IMG/VR virus record: IMGVR_UViG_3300044707_000788 | Coordinates: 1 to 34,763 of that record | Source: a virus | Length of the DNA: 34,763 bases | Direction: 5' to 3' (one strand) | In this document: in pieces, positions 13,590-20,400 of the stretch | How the letters are laid out: the number at the start of each line of letters is the position of its first letter | How positions within the stretch are numbered: position 1 is the first letter of the stretch | Notes under the pieces: generated by a model | Databases searched by the model: none | What the model was told of the DNA's origin: nothing | Seen by the model: only the letters and a program-made list of their open reading frames with translations | Translations under genes and position numbers: made by a program

Positions 13590-13723
13590 TCCGCACCTCC
13601 GATCTTGTTGATTGCGGTAAGCGCGGCGAAGGCGCCGACAACGAGGACGACCACAACCGTGAAGGTCGGGTCGGTGAGGTGGCTCAATACTTCGAGCAGG
13701 GTGGGTGTGTGGTGTGGTGTCAT
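13586..13723 (-). CDS. Small membrane protein
   Basis: The 45-residue product begins MTPHHTPTLLEVLSHL and has one strong transmembrane segment (FTVVVVLVVGAFAALTAI), then NKIGGAE. Its stop overlaps the next start as ATGA. No good ribosome-binding site is seen before the ATG, which lies five bases beyond the 13728-13753 repeat array. Role unknown. Confidence 0.6.
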   Translation of the reverse strand: MTPHHTPTLLEVLSHLTDPTFTVVVVLVVGAFAALTAINKIGGAE

Positions 13724-13727
13724 AAGA

Positions 13728-13753
13728 AAGGCAAACCTTGGCATTACTTGGCA
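13728..13753. promoter_or_regulatory. Operator-like array: 10-bp phased TTGGCA repeats downstream of the excisionase-like gene
   Basis: AAGGCA at 13728, TTGGCA at 13738 and TTGGCA at 13748 are each 10 bp apart. They span the end of the excisionase-like gene and the short gap before the membrane-protein gene at 13723. The unit and spacing match the arrays on both sides of the RHH gene. The array could control readthrough or a promoter for the operon toward dcm; the last repeat also encodes the C-terminal VAK of the upstream gene. Confidence 0.55.
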
Positions 13754-13938
13754 ACGTGGTTAAAAGTTCGCTGCGCCATGAATTTCTCCACCGCTTGGCG
13801 CGAGATGCGCGTGCCCTTGTGCGGGCCGATGTTGAAAGCCGGAAGCTCTCCGCTCTTGATCCACGCGCGCACGGCGCGTTCGCCGACGCCCATTCCGCGG
13901 GCAACTTGTTTCACAGTCAGTGCAAGGTGGGCATGCAT
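13744..13938 (-). CDS. Excisionase-like helix-turn-helix protein
   Basis: The chosen ATG at 13938 gives 64 residues beginning MHAHLALTVKQVARGMG; the frame is open to 13977 but that part is repeat DNA. The core fits the MerR-like excisionase (HTH_17) family: LTVKQVARGMGVGERAVRAWIKSGELPAFNIG-HKGTRISRQAVEKFM (split here to show the recognition helix VGERAVRAWI and the wing with GTRIS). Excisionases bind direct repeats and direct integrase toward excision. It is divergent from the RHH gene across the 13944-14055 array, so it may be a lytic-side switch gene. A transcription regulator is the alternative. Confidence 0.75.
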   Translation of the reverse strand: MHAHLALTVKQVARGMGVGERAVRAWIKSGELPAFNIGPHKGTRISRQAVEKFMAQRTFNHVAK

Positions 13939-13943
13939 TACTG

Positions 13944-14055
13944 GGCCAAAGAATGCCAAAGACTGCCAATAGCGCAAGAATTATTTTTGGCATTCCTTGG
14001 CGTGGGGTGAAAACCCTATTTGACATCCCTTGGCATCCGTTGGAGTCTATTGGCA
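13944..14055. promoter_or_regulatory. Divergent control region with 10-bp phased TTGGCA arrays
   Basis: Between the excisionase-like gene and the RHH gene lie three groups, each at exact 10-bp spacing: GGCCAA/TGCCAA/TGCCAA at 13944, 13954 and 13964; TTGGCA/TTGGCG at 13987 and 13997; and TTGACA/TTGGCA/TTGGAG/TTGGCA at 14020, 14030, 14040 and 14050. The first group faces the opposite way to the other two. TTGACA at 14020-14025 is also a perfect -35 hexamer for the RHH gene, but its -10 is poor. The layout resembles a genetic switch whose regulator binds one DNA face at every helical turn. Confidence 0.75.
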
Positions 14056-14068
14056 CACGCCAGCACCT

Positions 14069-14326
14069 ATGAGCACCAAGAAAGCCAGATACAAAGAGGA
14101 CACCCGCAAGGGCGTCTTCGCCAACCTCAGCACCGACCTGCATGACCGCATGCACCGGCGGGCCGCAGCCGCAGACCACAAGGCTGCCAAGTATGTCGCC
14201 GTGGCGCTTGAGTTTTACATGGATCTCGAAGACGCCTTCGGAGGCCCGCTCACTGAGCAGTTCCGGGCGATGATCTTGAGGAATGTCGGCGGCATGGCTG
14301 ACAAGATGGAAAAAGCGCTCAAGTAA
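14069..14326 (+). CDS. Ribbon-helix-helix DNA-binding regulator
   Basis: The ATG at 14069 gives 85 residues. After a basic arm (STKKARYKEDTRKG), VFANLSTDLHDRMHRRAAAADHKAAKYVAVALEFYM (split: strand VFANLS, helix 1 DLHDRMHRRAAA, helix 2 AKYVAVALEFYM) matches the ribbon-helix-helix fold of Arc/CopG repressors. RHH dimers insert the strand into the major groove and bind cooperatively to tandem repeats, which suits the 10-bp arrays on both sides of this gene. No CI-like repressor is seen elsewhere, so this is the best candidate lysogeny regulator. No ribosome-binding site is visible. Confidence 0.75.
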   Translation: MSTKKARYKEDTRKGVFANLSTDLHDRMHRRAAAADHKAAKYVAVALEFYMDLEDAFGGPLTEQFRAMILRNVGGMADKMEKALK

Positions 14327-14370
14327 GCGGCCCTCCAAGAACGAGTAACAGCTATTTTTCAAATAATGCG

Positions 14371-14413
14371 TTGACAGTGCCAACAGATGCTAAAGACTGC
14401 CAACAGATTCCAA
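14371..14413. promoter_or_regulatory. Promoter-operator: TTGACA plus four 10-bp phased TGCCAA repeats
   Basis: TTGACA (14371-14376) is followed by TGCCAA at 14378, TGCTAA at 14388, TGCCAA at 14398 and TTCCAA at 14408, exactly 10 bp apart, ending 13 bases before the ATG of the small gene at 14426. The hexamer is the reverse complement of the one upstream of the RHH gene, so this array faces the other way. A convincing -10 cannot be picked. It would control the plus-strand genes 14426-15421 separately from the RHH gene. Confidence 0.65.
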
Positions 14414-14425
14414 CACACCGCAACC

Positions 14426-14566
14426 ATGAACATCACAACCATCGCCCAGACCGCCGCCGCCCTCAAGCTCACCGAGCTTGTCATCCGGCACGCTCACACG
14501 GTTCAATTGGCCCGCGTTCAAACCGCCGATCCGCAGCTCCAGCTACCCATTGAGGGAGCCGAATGA
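14426..14566 (+). CDS. Hypothetical 46-residue protein
   Basis: The ATG at 14426 opens a frame beginning MNITTIAQTAAALKLTELV that continues with RHAHTVQLARVQTADPQLQLP and stops within the ATGA that starts the lipoprotein gene. It is mostly one amphipathic helix. It is the first gene behind the 14371 promoter-operator. The coupling to the next gene supports it being real; function unknown. Confidence 0.6.
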   Translation: MNITTIAQTAAALKLTELVIRHAHTVQLARVQTADPQLQLPIEGAE

Positions 14567-14925
14567 AACCGCTCGCCATCCTTCTCGCCGCAGCGCTCAC
14601 TGGGTGCCAGACCGCACCCGAGCCGCTCGTCCGCCAGGGCATCCGCATGATGCCGGTGCAGGTTGTCACATCGCCGCCCAACGCCATCATCGAGTACAAC
14701 AACGAGGTGGTCGGCGTGTCGCCGTGCGTCATCAAGCTGCCGGCCACACCGGAGGGCAACTGGCGGGACTTTCAGCAGGCGCATGTGCTCCGCGCTGAGA
14801 TGGCCGACTACAGCGACTGGGAGTACAAGGAATACAACGCCGGCGCGCCGATCCCGGAGCGCGTGGTGTTTATCTTGGCTGACGCCCAGCGAGCGTACAT
14901 GCAGGCGCAGCGATGGGTGCGATGA
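14563..14925 (+). CDS. PEGA-like lipoprotein
   Basis: The 120-residue product has a type II signal peptide with lipobox LTGC (cysteine 15 after MKPLAILLAAALTG). The mature part starts with a beta segment resembling a PEGA carbohydrate-binding-type repeat: VVTSPPNAIIEYNNEVVGVSPCVIKLP, with the typical 'P-x-x-A-x-I-x-x-N-x-x-x-G-x-S-P' pattern. A helical tail follows. It would be a membrane-anchored surface or periplasmic protein. In a plus-strand cluster beside a lysogeny regulator, a role in the lysogen is plausible, for example exclusion; this is inference. Confidence 0.7.
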   Translation: MKPLAILLAAALTGCQTAPEPLVRQGIRMMPVQVVTSPPNAIIEYNNEVVGVSPCVIKLPATPEGNWRDFQQAHVLRAEMADYSDWEYKEYNAGAPIPERVVFILADAQRAYMQAQRWVR

Positions 14926-15146
14926 CTAGGCACGACTACCTGCTGACCGGCACGTTCCCCTGGGGCGGCATCCGCCTCGCCGGCCGCCGCTTTGACAGCC
15001 CGGAACTGCTGGCCATGATGCGCCGGCAGTGCCTAAGCGATAGCTGCGTGCGGCACGCGTGCGCGGACCTCGATGTCCTGCCATTCGCCGAGGAGGTTGC
15101 GGGGATTGAGGAGTATATTTGCCGCAGGGAAGCGGCTTATGTATAG
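14922..15146 (+). CDS. Hypothetical protein
   Basis: The ATG at 14922 overlaps the lipoprotein stop as ATGA and gives 74 residues beginning MTRHDYLLTGTFPWGG. The N-terminal half looks beta-rich (LTGTFPWGGIRLAGRRF) and the second half is helical with four cysteines in total. No family is recognised. Co-transcribed with the lipoprotein gene by position. Confidence 0.6.
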   Translation: MTRHDYLLTGTFPWGGIRLAGRRFDSPELLAMMRRQCLSDSCVRHACADLDVLPFAEEVAGIEEYICRREAAYV

Positions 15147-15154
15147 TCTGCGCA

Positions 15155-15421
15155 ATGATTCCGATGACCAAGCGAGTGTCCCGCAAGCGGCTTGAGGCAG
15201 CGTGGTTTGCGCTGGGTCCGCCAGACTATGTGCAGCCAGACAAAACGCAGCGTTTGTTTTGGGCCATTTGGAATGACCCGCCGTATCCCAATCACTTAGA
15301 CTTTGAGACCTACGAAGAATACGCCGCAGCCATAAGGGAGTGTGAGCGAAACGTGGTAAGGCTTTATTCTGATCCAGACGAAGAGTCCCAGACGGACGCA
15401 ACATCCACCTCGCGGTCGTAG
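15155..15421 (+). CDS. Hypothetical acidic protein, overlaps integrase end
   Basis: An ATG at 15155 gives 88 residues beginning MIPMTKRVSRKRLEAAWF; the frame is open to 15119 without a better start. The middle has aromatic residues (LFWAIWNDPPYPNHLDFETYEEYAAAI) and the C-terminus is acidic. Its last 58 bases overlap the 3' end of the integrase gene on the opposite strand. That convergent overlap leaves no room for a terminator between the two transcripts. Function unknown. Confidence 0.55.
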   Translation: MIPMTKRVSRKRLEAAWFALGPPDYVQPDKTQRLFWAIWNDPPYPNHLDFETYEEYAAAIRECERNVVRLYSDPDEESQTDATSTSRS

Positions 15422-16476
15422 ACAGCGTAAAATCTGGCCGTTGTCTGCGGGCTTGCGTGGCCGAGCATGTGCTGCACTACGCTGATCTTTCCGGTGGCGT
15501 TGAGCATGTCGGAGCCAGCTTGGCGGCGCAGCTCGTAAGCTGCCGAGCGCCGGTCTGGCAGGAACTCGCGCACCCAGAGGTTAAAGTTGCGCTCCATGAA
15601 TTTCATTCGCATGCCGGCGGTGCGACCGACAACCATGAAGTCGTCCGCGGCGAGCAACTCTGGCACCATCCATTGCGGCAGCGCCATGACCCGCCCGCGC
15701 TTGTGGCCAGTCTTGAGCGTCAGCTCCTCGTTGGGCCGCTCAATGAGCACCATGACGTGCCGGTCGCCGCGGTCTTCGATCCAGCCCTTGCGGCAGTAGG
15801 CGACCTCCTTGGGCGTCATGCCCAGGTAGCGGGTCAGCAGGAAGGCGCGCCGGGTGGCGCCGCCGATGGCCTTGCTGCTGGCGTCCATCTTTTCCAGCGT
15901 CTCCGGCGGGATACGGATAAAGGTTGAGACCGGCGCCTTCATGCCCTTGGTTGCCGCGGCAAACTTGGCGATGGAGTCCGGCAGCTCAAAGCCCTCCCAG
16001 TCTAAGGGATGGGCGAAGATGGCCCGCGCCGACGCCAAGTTGGTGCGCACGCTGTAGGCGCTGCCTTGAAACTTGGCGCGATACTTGGAGACCAGTGCTG
16101 GCGAGATGACCGAGAGCGGCTTGGCCCGCACAGCGTCATTGTCGCCGCCGAGTGCGGTGCGCAGGACGATGAGGAGGCAATTGACATTGGCGTTGCGGCT
16201 GGCGATTTTGCTGCCCTGCAAATAATGATTGATAGCCTTGCCAACCGGGAGCGCCGTGGCGCGCATAGCGTGGTCCTTGAGAGCGGTCACGCCTTTGGTC
16301 GCCGTGTCATTGAGGATCGCCTTGGCTTTCACCTTGGCCAGCTCGAGGCTCTCGGTGCCAAGCGAGACCCGCTGCCGCTTGCGGATGCCTGGGTTGTAGA
16401 ACTTCAGCTGCCAGCGCGGCGAGGCCGCAGTGGTGTAAAGACGGCCAGAGATGCCGCTGCTTTTGATGGCGTGCAT
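15364..16476 (-). CDS. int: Tyrosine integrase
   Basis: The 370-residue protein has an N-terminal arm-type domain, a core-binding domain (about 75-170) and a catalytic domain (about 190-355). Catalytic residues visible are the beta-hairpin lysine in TGHKRG (K259), ELRR (R317 of box II), HMLGH (H336 and H340) and the nucleophile in ARFYAVYD (most likely Y350). Box I reads LGMTPKEV (218-225) where the family has G-L-R-x-x-E, so the first catalytic arginine appears replaced by T221. It starts 15 bases from the attP arm repeats. Site-specific integration at a tRNA-Thr gene is the likely role; the box I change could lower activity or be balanced by a nearby arginine. Confidence 0.92.
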   Translation of the reverse strand: MHAIKSSGISGRLYTTAASPRWQLKFYNPGIRKRQRVSLGTESLELAKVKAKAILNDTATKGVTALKDHAMRATALPVGKAINHYLQGSKIASRNANVNCLLIVLRTALGGDNDAVRAKPLSVISPALVSKYRAKFQGSAYSVRTNLASARAIFAHPLDWEGFELPDSIAKFAAATKGMKAPVSTFIRIPPETLEKMDASSKAIGGATRRAFLLTRYLGMTPKEVAYCRKGWIEDRGDRHVMVLIERPNEELTLKTGHKRGRVMALPQWMVPELLAADDFMVVGRTAGMRMKFMERNFNLWVREFLPDRRSAAYELRRQAGSDMLNATGKISVVQHMLGHASPQTTARFYAVYDREVDVASVWDSSSGSE

Positions 16477-16491
16477 GCCGACCGTTCGCAG

Positions 16492-16709
16492 AGTTTGGCA
16501 GTGGCGTCAAATAGTTTGGCAAAAGTTTGGCCGATTCTTTGGCAAAAAGATGGGTATCTGTTAGACGTTGTTGGACGCTGTCAGCACCGCCCGTCAGAAG
16601 AATTTGATAGTTCGCCGGCATAGCACAGCGGTAGTGCACCTGATTTGTAAAGAGCTGCCCAGCCCTGTATTCATGCGGGTCTCCAGCCACTTTGGCCGAT
16701 AGTTTGGCA
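16492..16709. other. attP: Phage attachment site (attP) with arm-type repeats
   Basis: The region between integrase and the HNH promoter contains AGTTTGGC(A/C) repeats at 16492, 16513 and 16524 plus TCTTTGGCA at 16536 on one side, and ACTTTGGCC at 16689 plus AGTTTGGCA at 16701 on the other, all in the same direction. Weaker TTAGAC/TTGGAC/TCAGCA copies with 10-bp spacing are at 16561, 16571 and 16581. Between the arms lies a tRNA-derived core (16614-16650). This arm-core-arm order is the standard lambda-type attP plan. The arm motif overlaps in sequence with the TTGGCA operators elsewhere, so excisionase or RHH binding is an alternative to integrase binding. Confidence 0.8.
16614..16650 (+). 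other. 5' half of a tRNA-Thr(TGT) gene, probable att core
   Basis: The 37 bases match a tRNA 5' half: acceptor strand GCCGGCA, TA, D-arm GCAC-AGCGGTA-GTGC, A, anticodon stem CCTGA and loop TTTGTAA (anticodon TGT, threonine). The match ends at the loop's last base. The following bases (AGAGC) cannot pair with CCTGA, and no T-arm or TGCCGGC acceptor complement follows, so it is not a functional tRNA. The D-stem is fully paired, suggesting recent origin from an intact gene. As an attP core it implies crossover in the 5' half, with the phage supplying a new 5' half and upstream region. Confidence 0.8.
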
Positions 16710-16738
16710 TTGACAAACGCCTCTCAATCCGTCATAAT
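16710..16738 (+). promoter_or_regulatory. Sigma70-type promoter for the HNH gene
   Basis: TTGACA (16710-16715), a 17-base spacer, then CATAAT (16733-16738) is a near-perfect sigma70 promoter. The predicted start of transcription is near 16745, five bases before the ATG at 16750, so the mRNA would be almost leaderless. TTGGCC (16692) and TTGGCA (16704) lie just upstream of the -35, so binding of the repeat-recognising protein could repress it or integrase occupancy could affect it. Confidence 0.75.
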
Positions 16739-16749
16739 ATTGGCGGACA

Positions 16750-17376
16750 ATGAGGGAAGGAGCAGAGTGGAAAAAGGGAGATGTCCATGCGCAAAGCGGC
16801 CACATCTTTCAAGGCTACCGCAGGTATCGCCGTCCAGACGGCACCTACAGGATCGCAGAGCGCTGGGCCAGCCCTGCCTGCCAGGCCAAGAACAACAAGG
16901 AAGCGATCCGCGCGGCCAATACCGCTTACTACCAAGCCAACAAAGAGCGCATCCTGCGCAACACGGCCCAGTGGAAAAAGGAAAACCCGGCCAAGTTCGC
17001 CGACCACCGCCGCAAATATCTCCGCAATAGCCCCAAGGCGCGAATCGCCAACAATTCCCGAGACCGTATCCGCCGCATGATTGGAAGCCAAGGCAAGGGC
17101 CGCGGCCGGTCAAATAAGCTTATCGGCTGCGATGCCTATTCACTTTGTCTCATCCTCGAAGCGCAGTTCATGCCCGGAATGACCTGGGAGAACTACGGAA
17201 CCGTCTGGCACGTTGACCACATCATTCCCCTCGCCACCTACGACCTCACCGATCCCACCCAGCAGCGCGAAGCCTTTCACTACACCAACCTCCAGCCGCT
17301 CTGGGCGTCCGCCAACATGGCCAAGGGCGACACGGTGGAGGGCGAGGATGTGGTGCTGGAAATGCTGGCGGCTTAG
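16750..17376 (+). CDS. HNH endonuclease
   Basis: The 208-residue product has a basic N-terminal half with a helical ANTAYYQANKERILRNTAQW segment, and a C-terminal HNH core: WHVDHIIPL (H154, D156, H157), HYTNLQPLWASANMAKGD (N180, N189), the classic H-D-H...N...N pattern. No zinc cysteine pairs are seen, unlike the nuclease at 9361. Phage HNH proteins of this size are often homing or moron-like genes; its own strong promoter and its place between attP and the late operon favour an independent, possibly lysogenically expressed gene. Confidence 0.85.
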   Translation: MREGAEWKKGDVHAQSGHIFQGYRRYRRPDGTYRIAERWASPACQAKNNKEAIRAANTAYYQANKERILRNTAQWKKENPAKFADHRRKYLRNSPKARIANNSRDRIRRMIGSQGKGRGRSNKLIGCDAYSLCLILEAQFMPGMTWENYGTVWHVDHIIPLATYDLTDPTQQREAFHYTNLQPLWASANMAKGDTVEGEDVVLEMLAA

Positions 17377-17385
17377 GCAAAATGA

Positions 17386-17409
17386 AAGGGCCAGCCGTAG
17401 CTGACCCTT
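17386..17409. terminator. Terminator hairpin between convergent genes
   Basis: AAGGG-c-CAGC pairs with GCTG-a-CCCTT around a CGTA loop, giving nine pairs and one mismatch. It lies ten bases after the HNH stop and 27 bases before the end of the late operon. On the minus strand it is followed by a T-rich CTTTCATTTT, so it best fits termination of the leftward late transcript; it can also work in the other direction. Confidence 0.7.
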
Positions 17410-17436
17410 AGTCTCCTTCCGGGCGTGCCGGATGAG

Positions 17437-20400
17437 TTATTTGTTACGCTTTGGCGCAACAAGTTTTTCTGGGAAAAATATCTGAAACGTCACCTCGCCG
17501 CCGTCTTCCAGCCGCAAGCCGTCATATCCTTGAGCGATAAGCTGGTCGGTCGAAAACTTATCTGTCTCATTCCAACCTCCTAGCTTGAGCTTCTTTTCAT
17601 CCAGCAATCGCTCCACGATAGCGCCCTTGCCCGTAGCTGCAACATTGCCCGACTCAATCGAGCTTTTGTCCGTTGTAAACCAAATGGTGCCATCTGCTGC
17701 GCTACTTACGTCAAAACCGGCCTTTGCTATTACCTTAGCCGCCTGCGCGCTTGTGCCGTGGTATATGCGAGTCATCTGCGAGGATGCTACTGTGTCTCTG
17801 CTGCTTACGCCACCATCCGGCATCGCCTGCCCACGCCTCTGCAACGCCCGCTGCAACTGCGGATCTTCCTGCCGTACGCCACGGCGCTCCAGCTCTGCGC
17901 TGATCGCCTCGTTGCGCCGGAGCAGCTCGCGGGTCTGTGCGGCGCCGCCACGCACCGGACGGCCCTCACGCATGCCCAAGGTGGACAGCCCGAGGTAGCC
18001 TTGGTTCTCCTCGTATTGGCGCAGGAGTTGGTCGGTGGGAGCGGACTCAAGGGAGTCCGGCATGGCCTGGGCGCGGATTCCTCGCTCAACCACAAGCTGC
18101 TCGCCCCTCTCTATTGCAGTATTTCGCAGCTCTGACAATTGTGCCTGCGTGATGTTTTTACCATCAGCATACAACTTGCCGGACTCCCTTGCGTTTAGGC
18201 GAACAAATCCTAAGTCCATATAGTCAGCAGTGCTGATGGGAAATTTTCTTCCTTCCAAAATGCCCGCATGACCATGCGCGCCGACATTCAAGAACTTTCC
18301 GTCTGGCGTCATCCATGCGGTTTGCGTTGTCATGCGCGGCTGTGCTCCTCCTAGCCGCATAACAGCGTCTTCAATGATCTGCCCGCGCGCCCCCACATCC
18401 GGCATCCCCTGAGCCTCCCGCGGGATCTGCTGGGGCATGCGGTTGTTGTTGATCTTGTCGTAGTCGAAGGAAAGCCCCTCGCGGCCGGTCGGCGTGAGGT
18501 CGTTGTAGCGGTCGAGGCGGAAGCTGCGCACGCTGCCGCGCGGGTTGAGGTCGCTGAATAGCGGGTTGGCCTTGCGCTGCACGGCGGTGCCGGTGCCGAT
18601 CAAGCCGTTGAGCATGTCCCGCTTGGCTTGTCCGATACCGGCCTCACCCGGCAGTCCGTTGCGATGGTTGCCGAGGTAGGTTCTGAGGTCCGCCTCAATC
18701 ACCTGCATATCATTGTTAAAGATCCCCAGCTCGCCGTTGTTGATCGCCTTCATGGCAGACGCGCGGAAGGCGTTAAGATCCATGAGCACCGTCTTGAGGT
18801 GCTTGTTGCCCGTCAGCTCCCAGCCCACGAACGCCACCTCGCGCTGGATCGCCCGGATGTCGCCTCGGTTGCGGACGCGGTAAACGCCGTCCTTGCCGTC
18901 GCCGATGGCGTTGTAGTCGGCGATGAACGTCATGCCGCGCTCGCGGCTGGCCTCAAGCACTCGGGCAAATTCTCGCATCCATTTGGGGAAGTGGACGAAG
19001 TGGTCGAACTGAGCTGGCAGTGTGGGGCCGCTGACAATCGTGCGCCCAGAGTCTGTCGTGCGCCGACCGAACTCCGTTGAGTTGGGAGCCAAGATGCGCG
19101 ACGGGTTGTACATCGTGTTGGCTTGGGACGTGCGGGAGCGTTCGCGGGTGCGCACCTCGCCAGGACTGCGCCATTGCGTCTTGCCGGTCTCGTCCACATA
19201 CAGAAACTCGTTGCCAACTTGGCCGCCCTTGTCCGGGTCTGGGCGCATCTTGGTGTGTGGCGAGCGGGCCGCGCTGTCAGGCGTGCCATCGACAGACACC
19301 TTGGTGCCGCGGGTCTCCCGCTTGCCGGCGTCCTCTAGTCCGGCCAGCAAATCATTGTAGGCGCGCACATGCTCGATCATCCGCTTGCGCAGCACCGGCG
19401 ACTGGAAGAGCGGGTTGTCGCGGAACAGCACCGAAGGGTTGTCCAGCGGCTTGCCGGTCGTGCGGTCGAACTTGGCGCCCAGCACCTCCAGCACGCGCGC
19501 CGAGGTAGCCAGAGCGCTCTCCAGCACCTTGGGTCCGCCTGCGCGGATGCCGCGGAAGTCGATGCCCTTCGCCTCACCGGCAAACTGCTCGGCTGTTACC
19601 TCGTCCCTTGCCCAGTCGTAATCATTGCCGCCCCTTTCGCGGCTGCGCTGGTTGTATTCATCGATGCGGGCGTCGATCAGCGCATCGCGCTCGGCAGCCT
19701 CCACCGGCTTGCCTTTCATCACGTCCGACATGGTGCGCTTGCCGCTGCGCACGTCGGCAATCTCTTCCGGCGTCAGCGCTACGGCCCCTTCATGCGTGCC
19801 GAACATGATGTCGCCGTCAACGATCTGCGCCATGTATTCGCGCCCGCGCGCCTTGATACCGTCCTCGCCGTAGACCTGCGTGACGTAGTTGCGCATGTCA
19901 GTGCGGATGTCTCCGTCAAGGATGTCGCTGGTCAGGATTGCGTGGGCAATTTCGTGCGGCATCGAGCGGCTCGGCGGCATGTAGTCCACGACCTGCTGAC
20001 CGGCCTTGACCGTGTCGCCGTCATTGACCAGCAGTCGCCGTCCCTTGGGTGCAGCGATAAATTCCGTGCGGCCATCATTCCCGCGGACACGCACCTCGCG
20101 GACGCCATCGCCGCGGTCACGGACGCGCACCTTGCCATCCATTGAGGCTGGCTCGCCGACATTGATGAAGATACGCGCCGTGCCGTTGCTGGCCTTCTCG
20201 ATGAACACACCAGCGCCGGTCTCGTTGCCCGTGGCCCGCACGTCCACATTCGCGCGGTAGTCTGAGGCGCGTAGAGTCACAAAGTCTGTCTTGCCAGCCA
20301 CCACGCCCTGCATCCCGGCGATCTGGCCGAGGCGGTCGCGCCCAAGGGAAATCAGAGCAGGCACATCGCCGTTCACCGCATGCACGTCGATCAGCATTCT

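Noticed and set aside
16614-16695. A complete tRNA-Thr gene
   Set aside because: Only the 5' half fits; the anticodon stem cannot close, and T-arm and 3' acceptor strand are absent.
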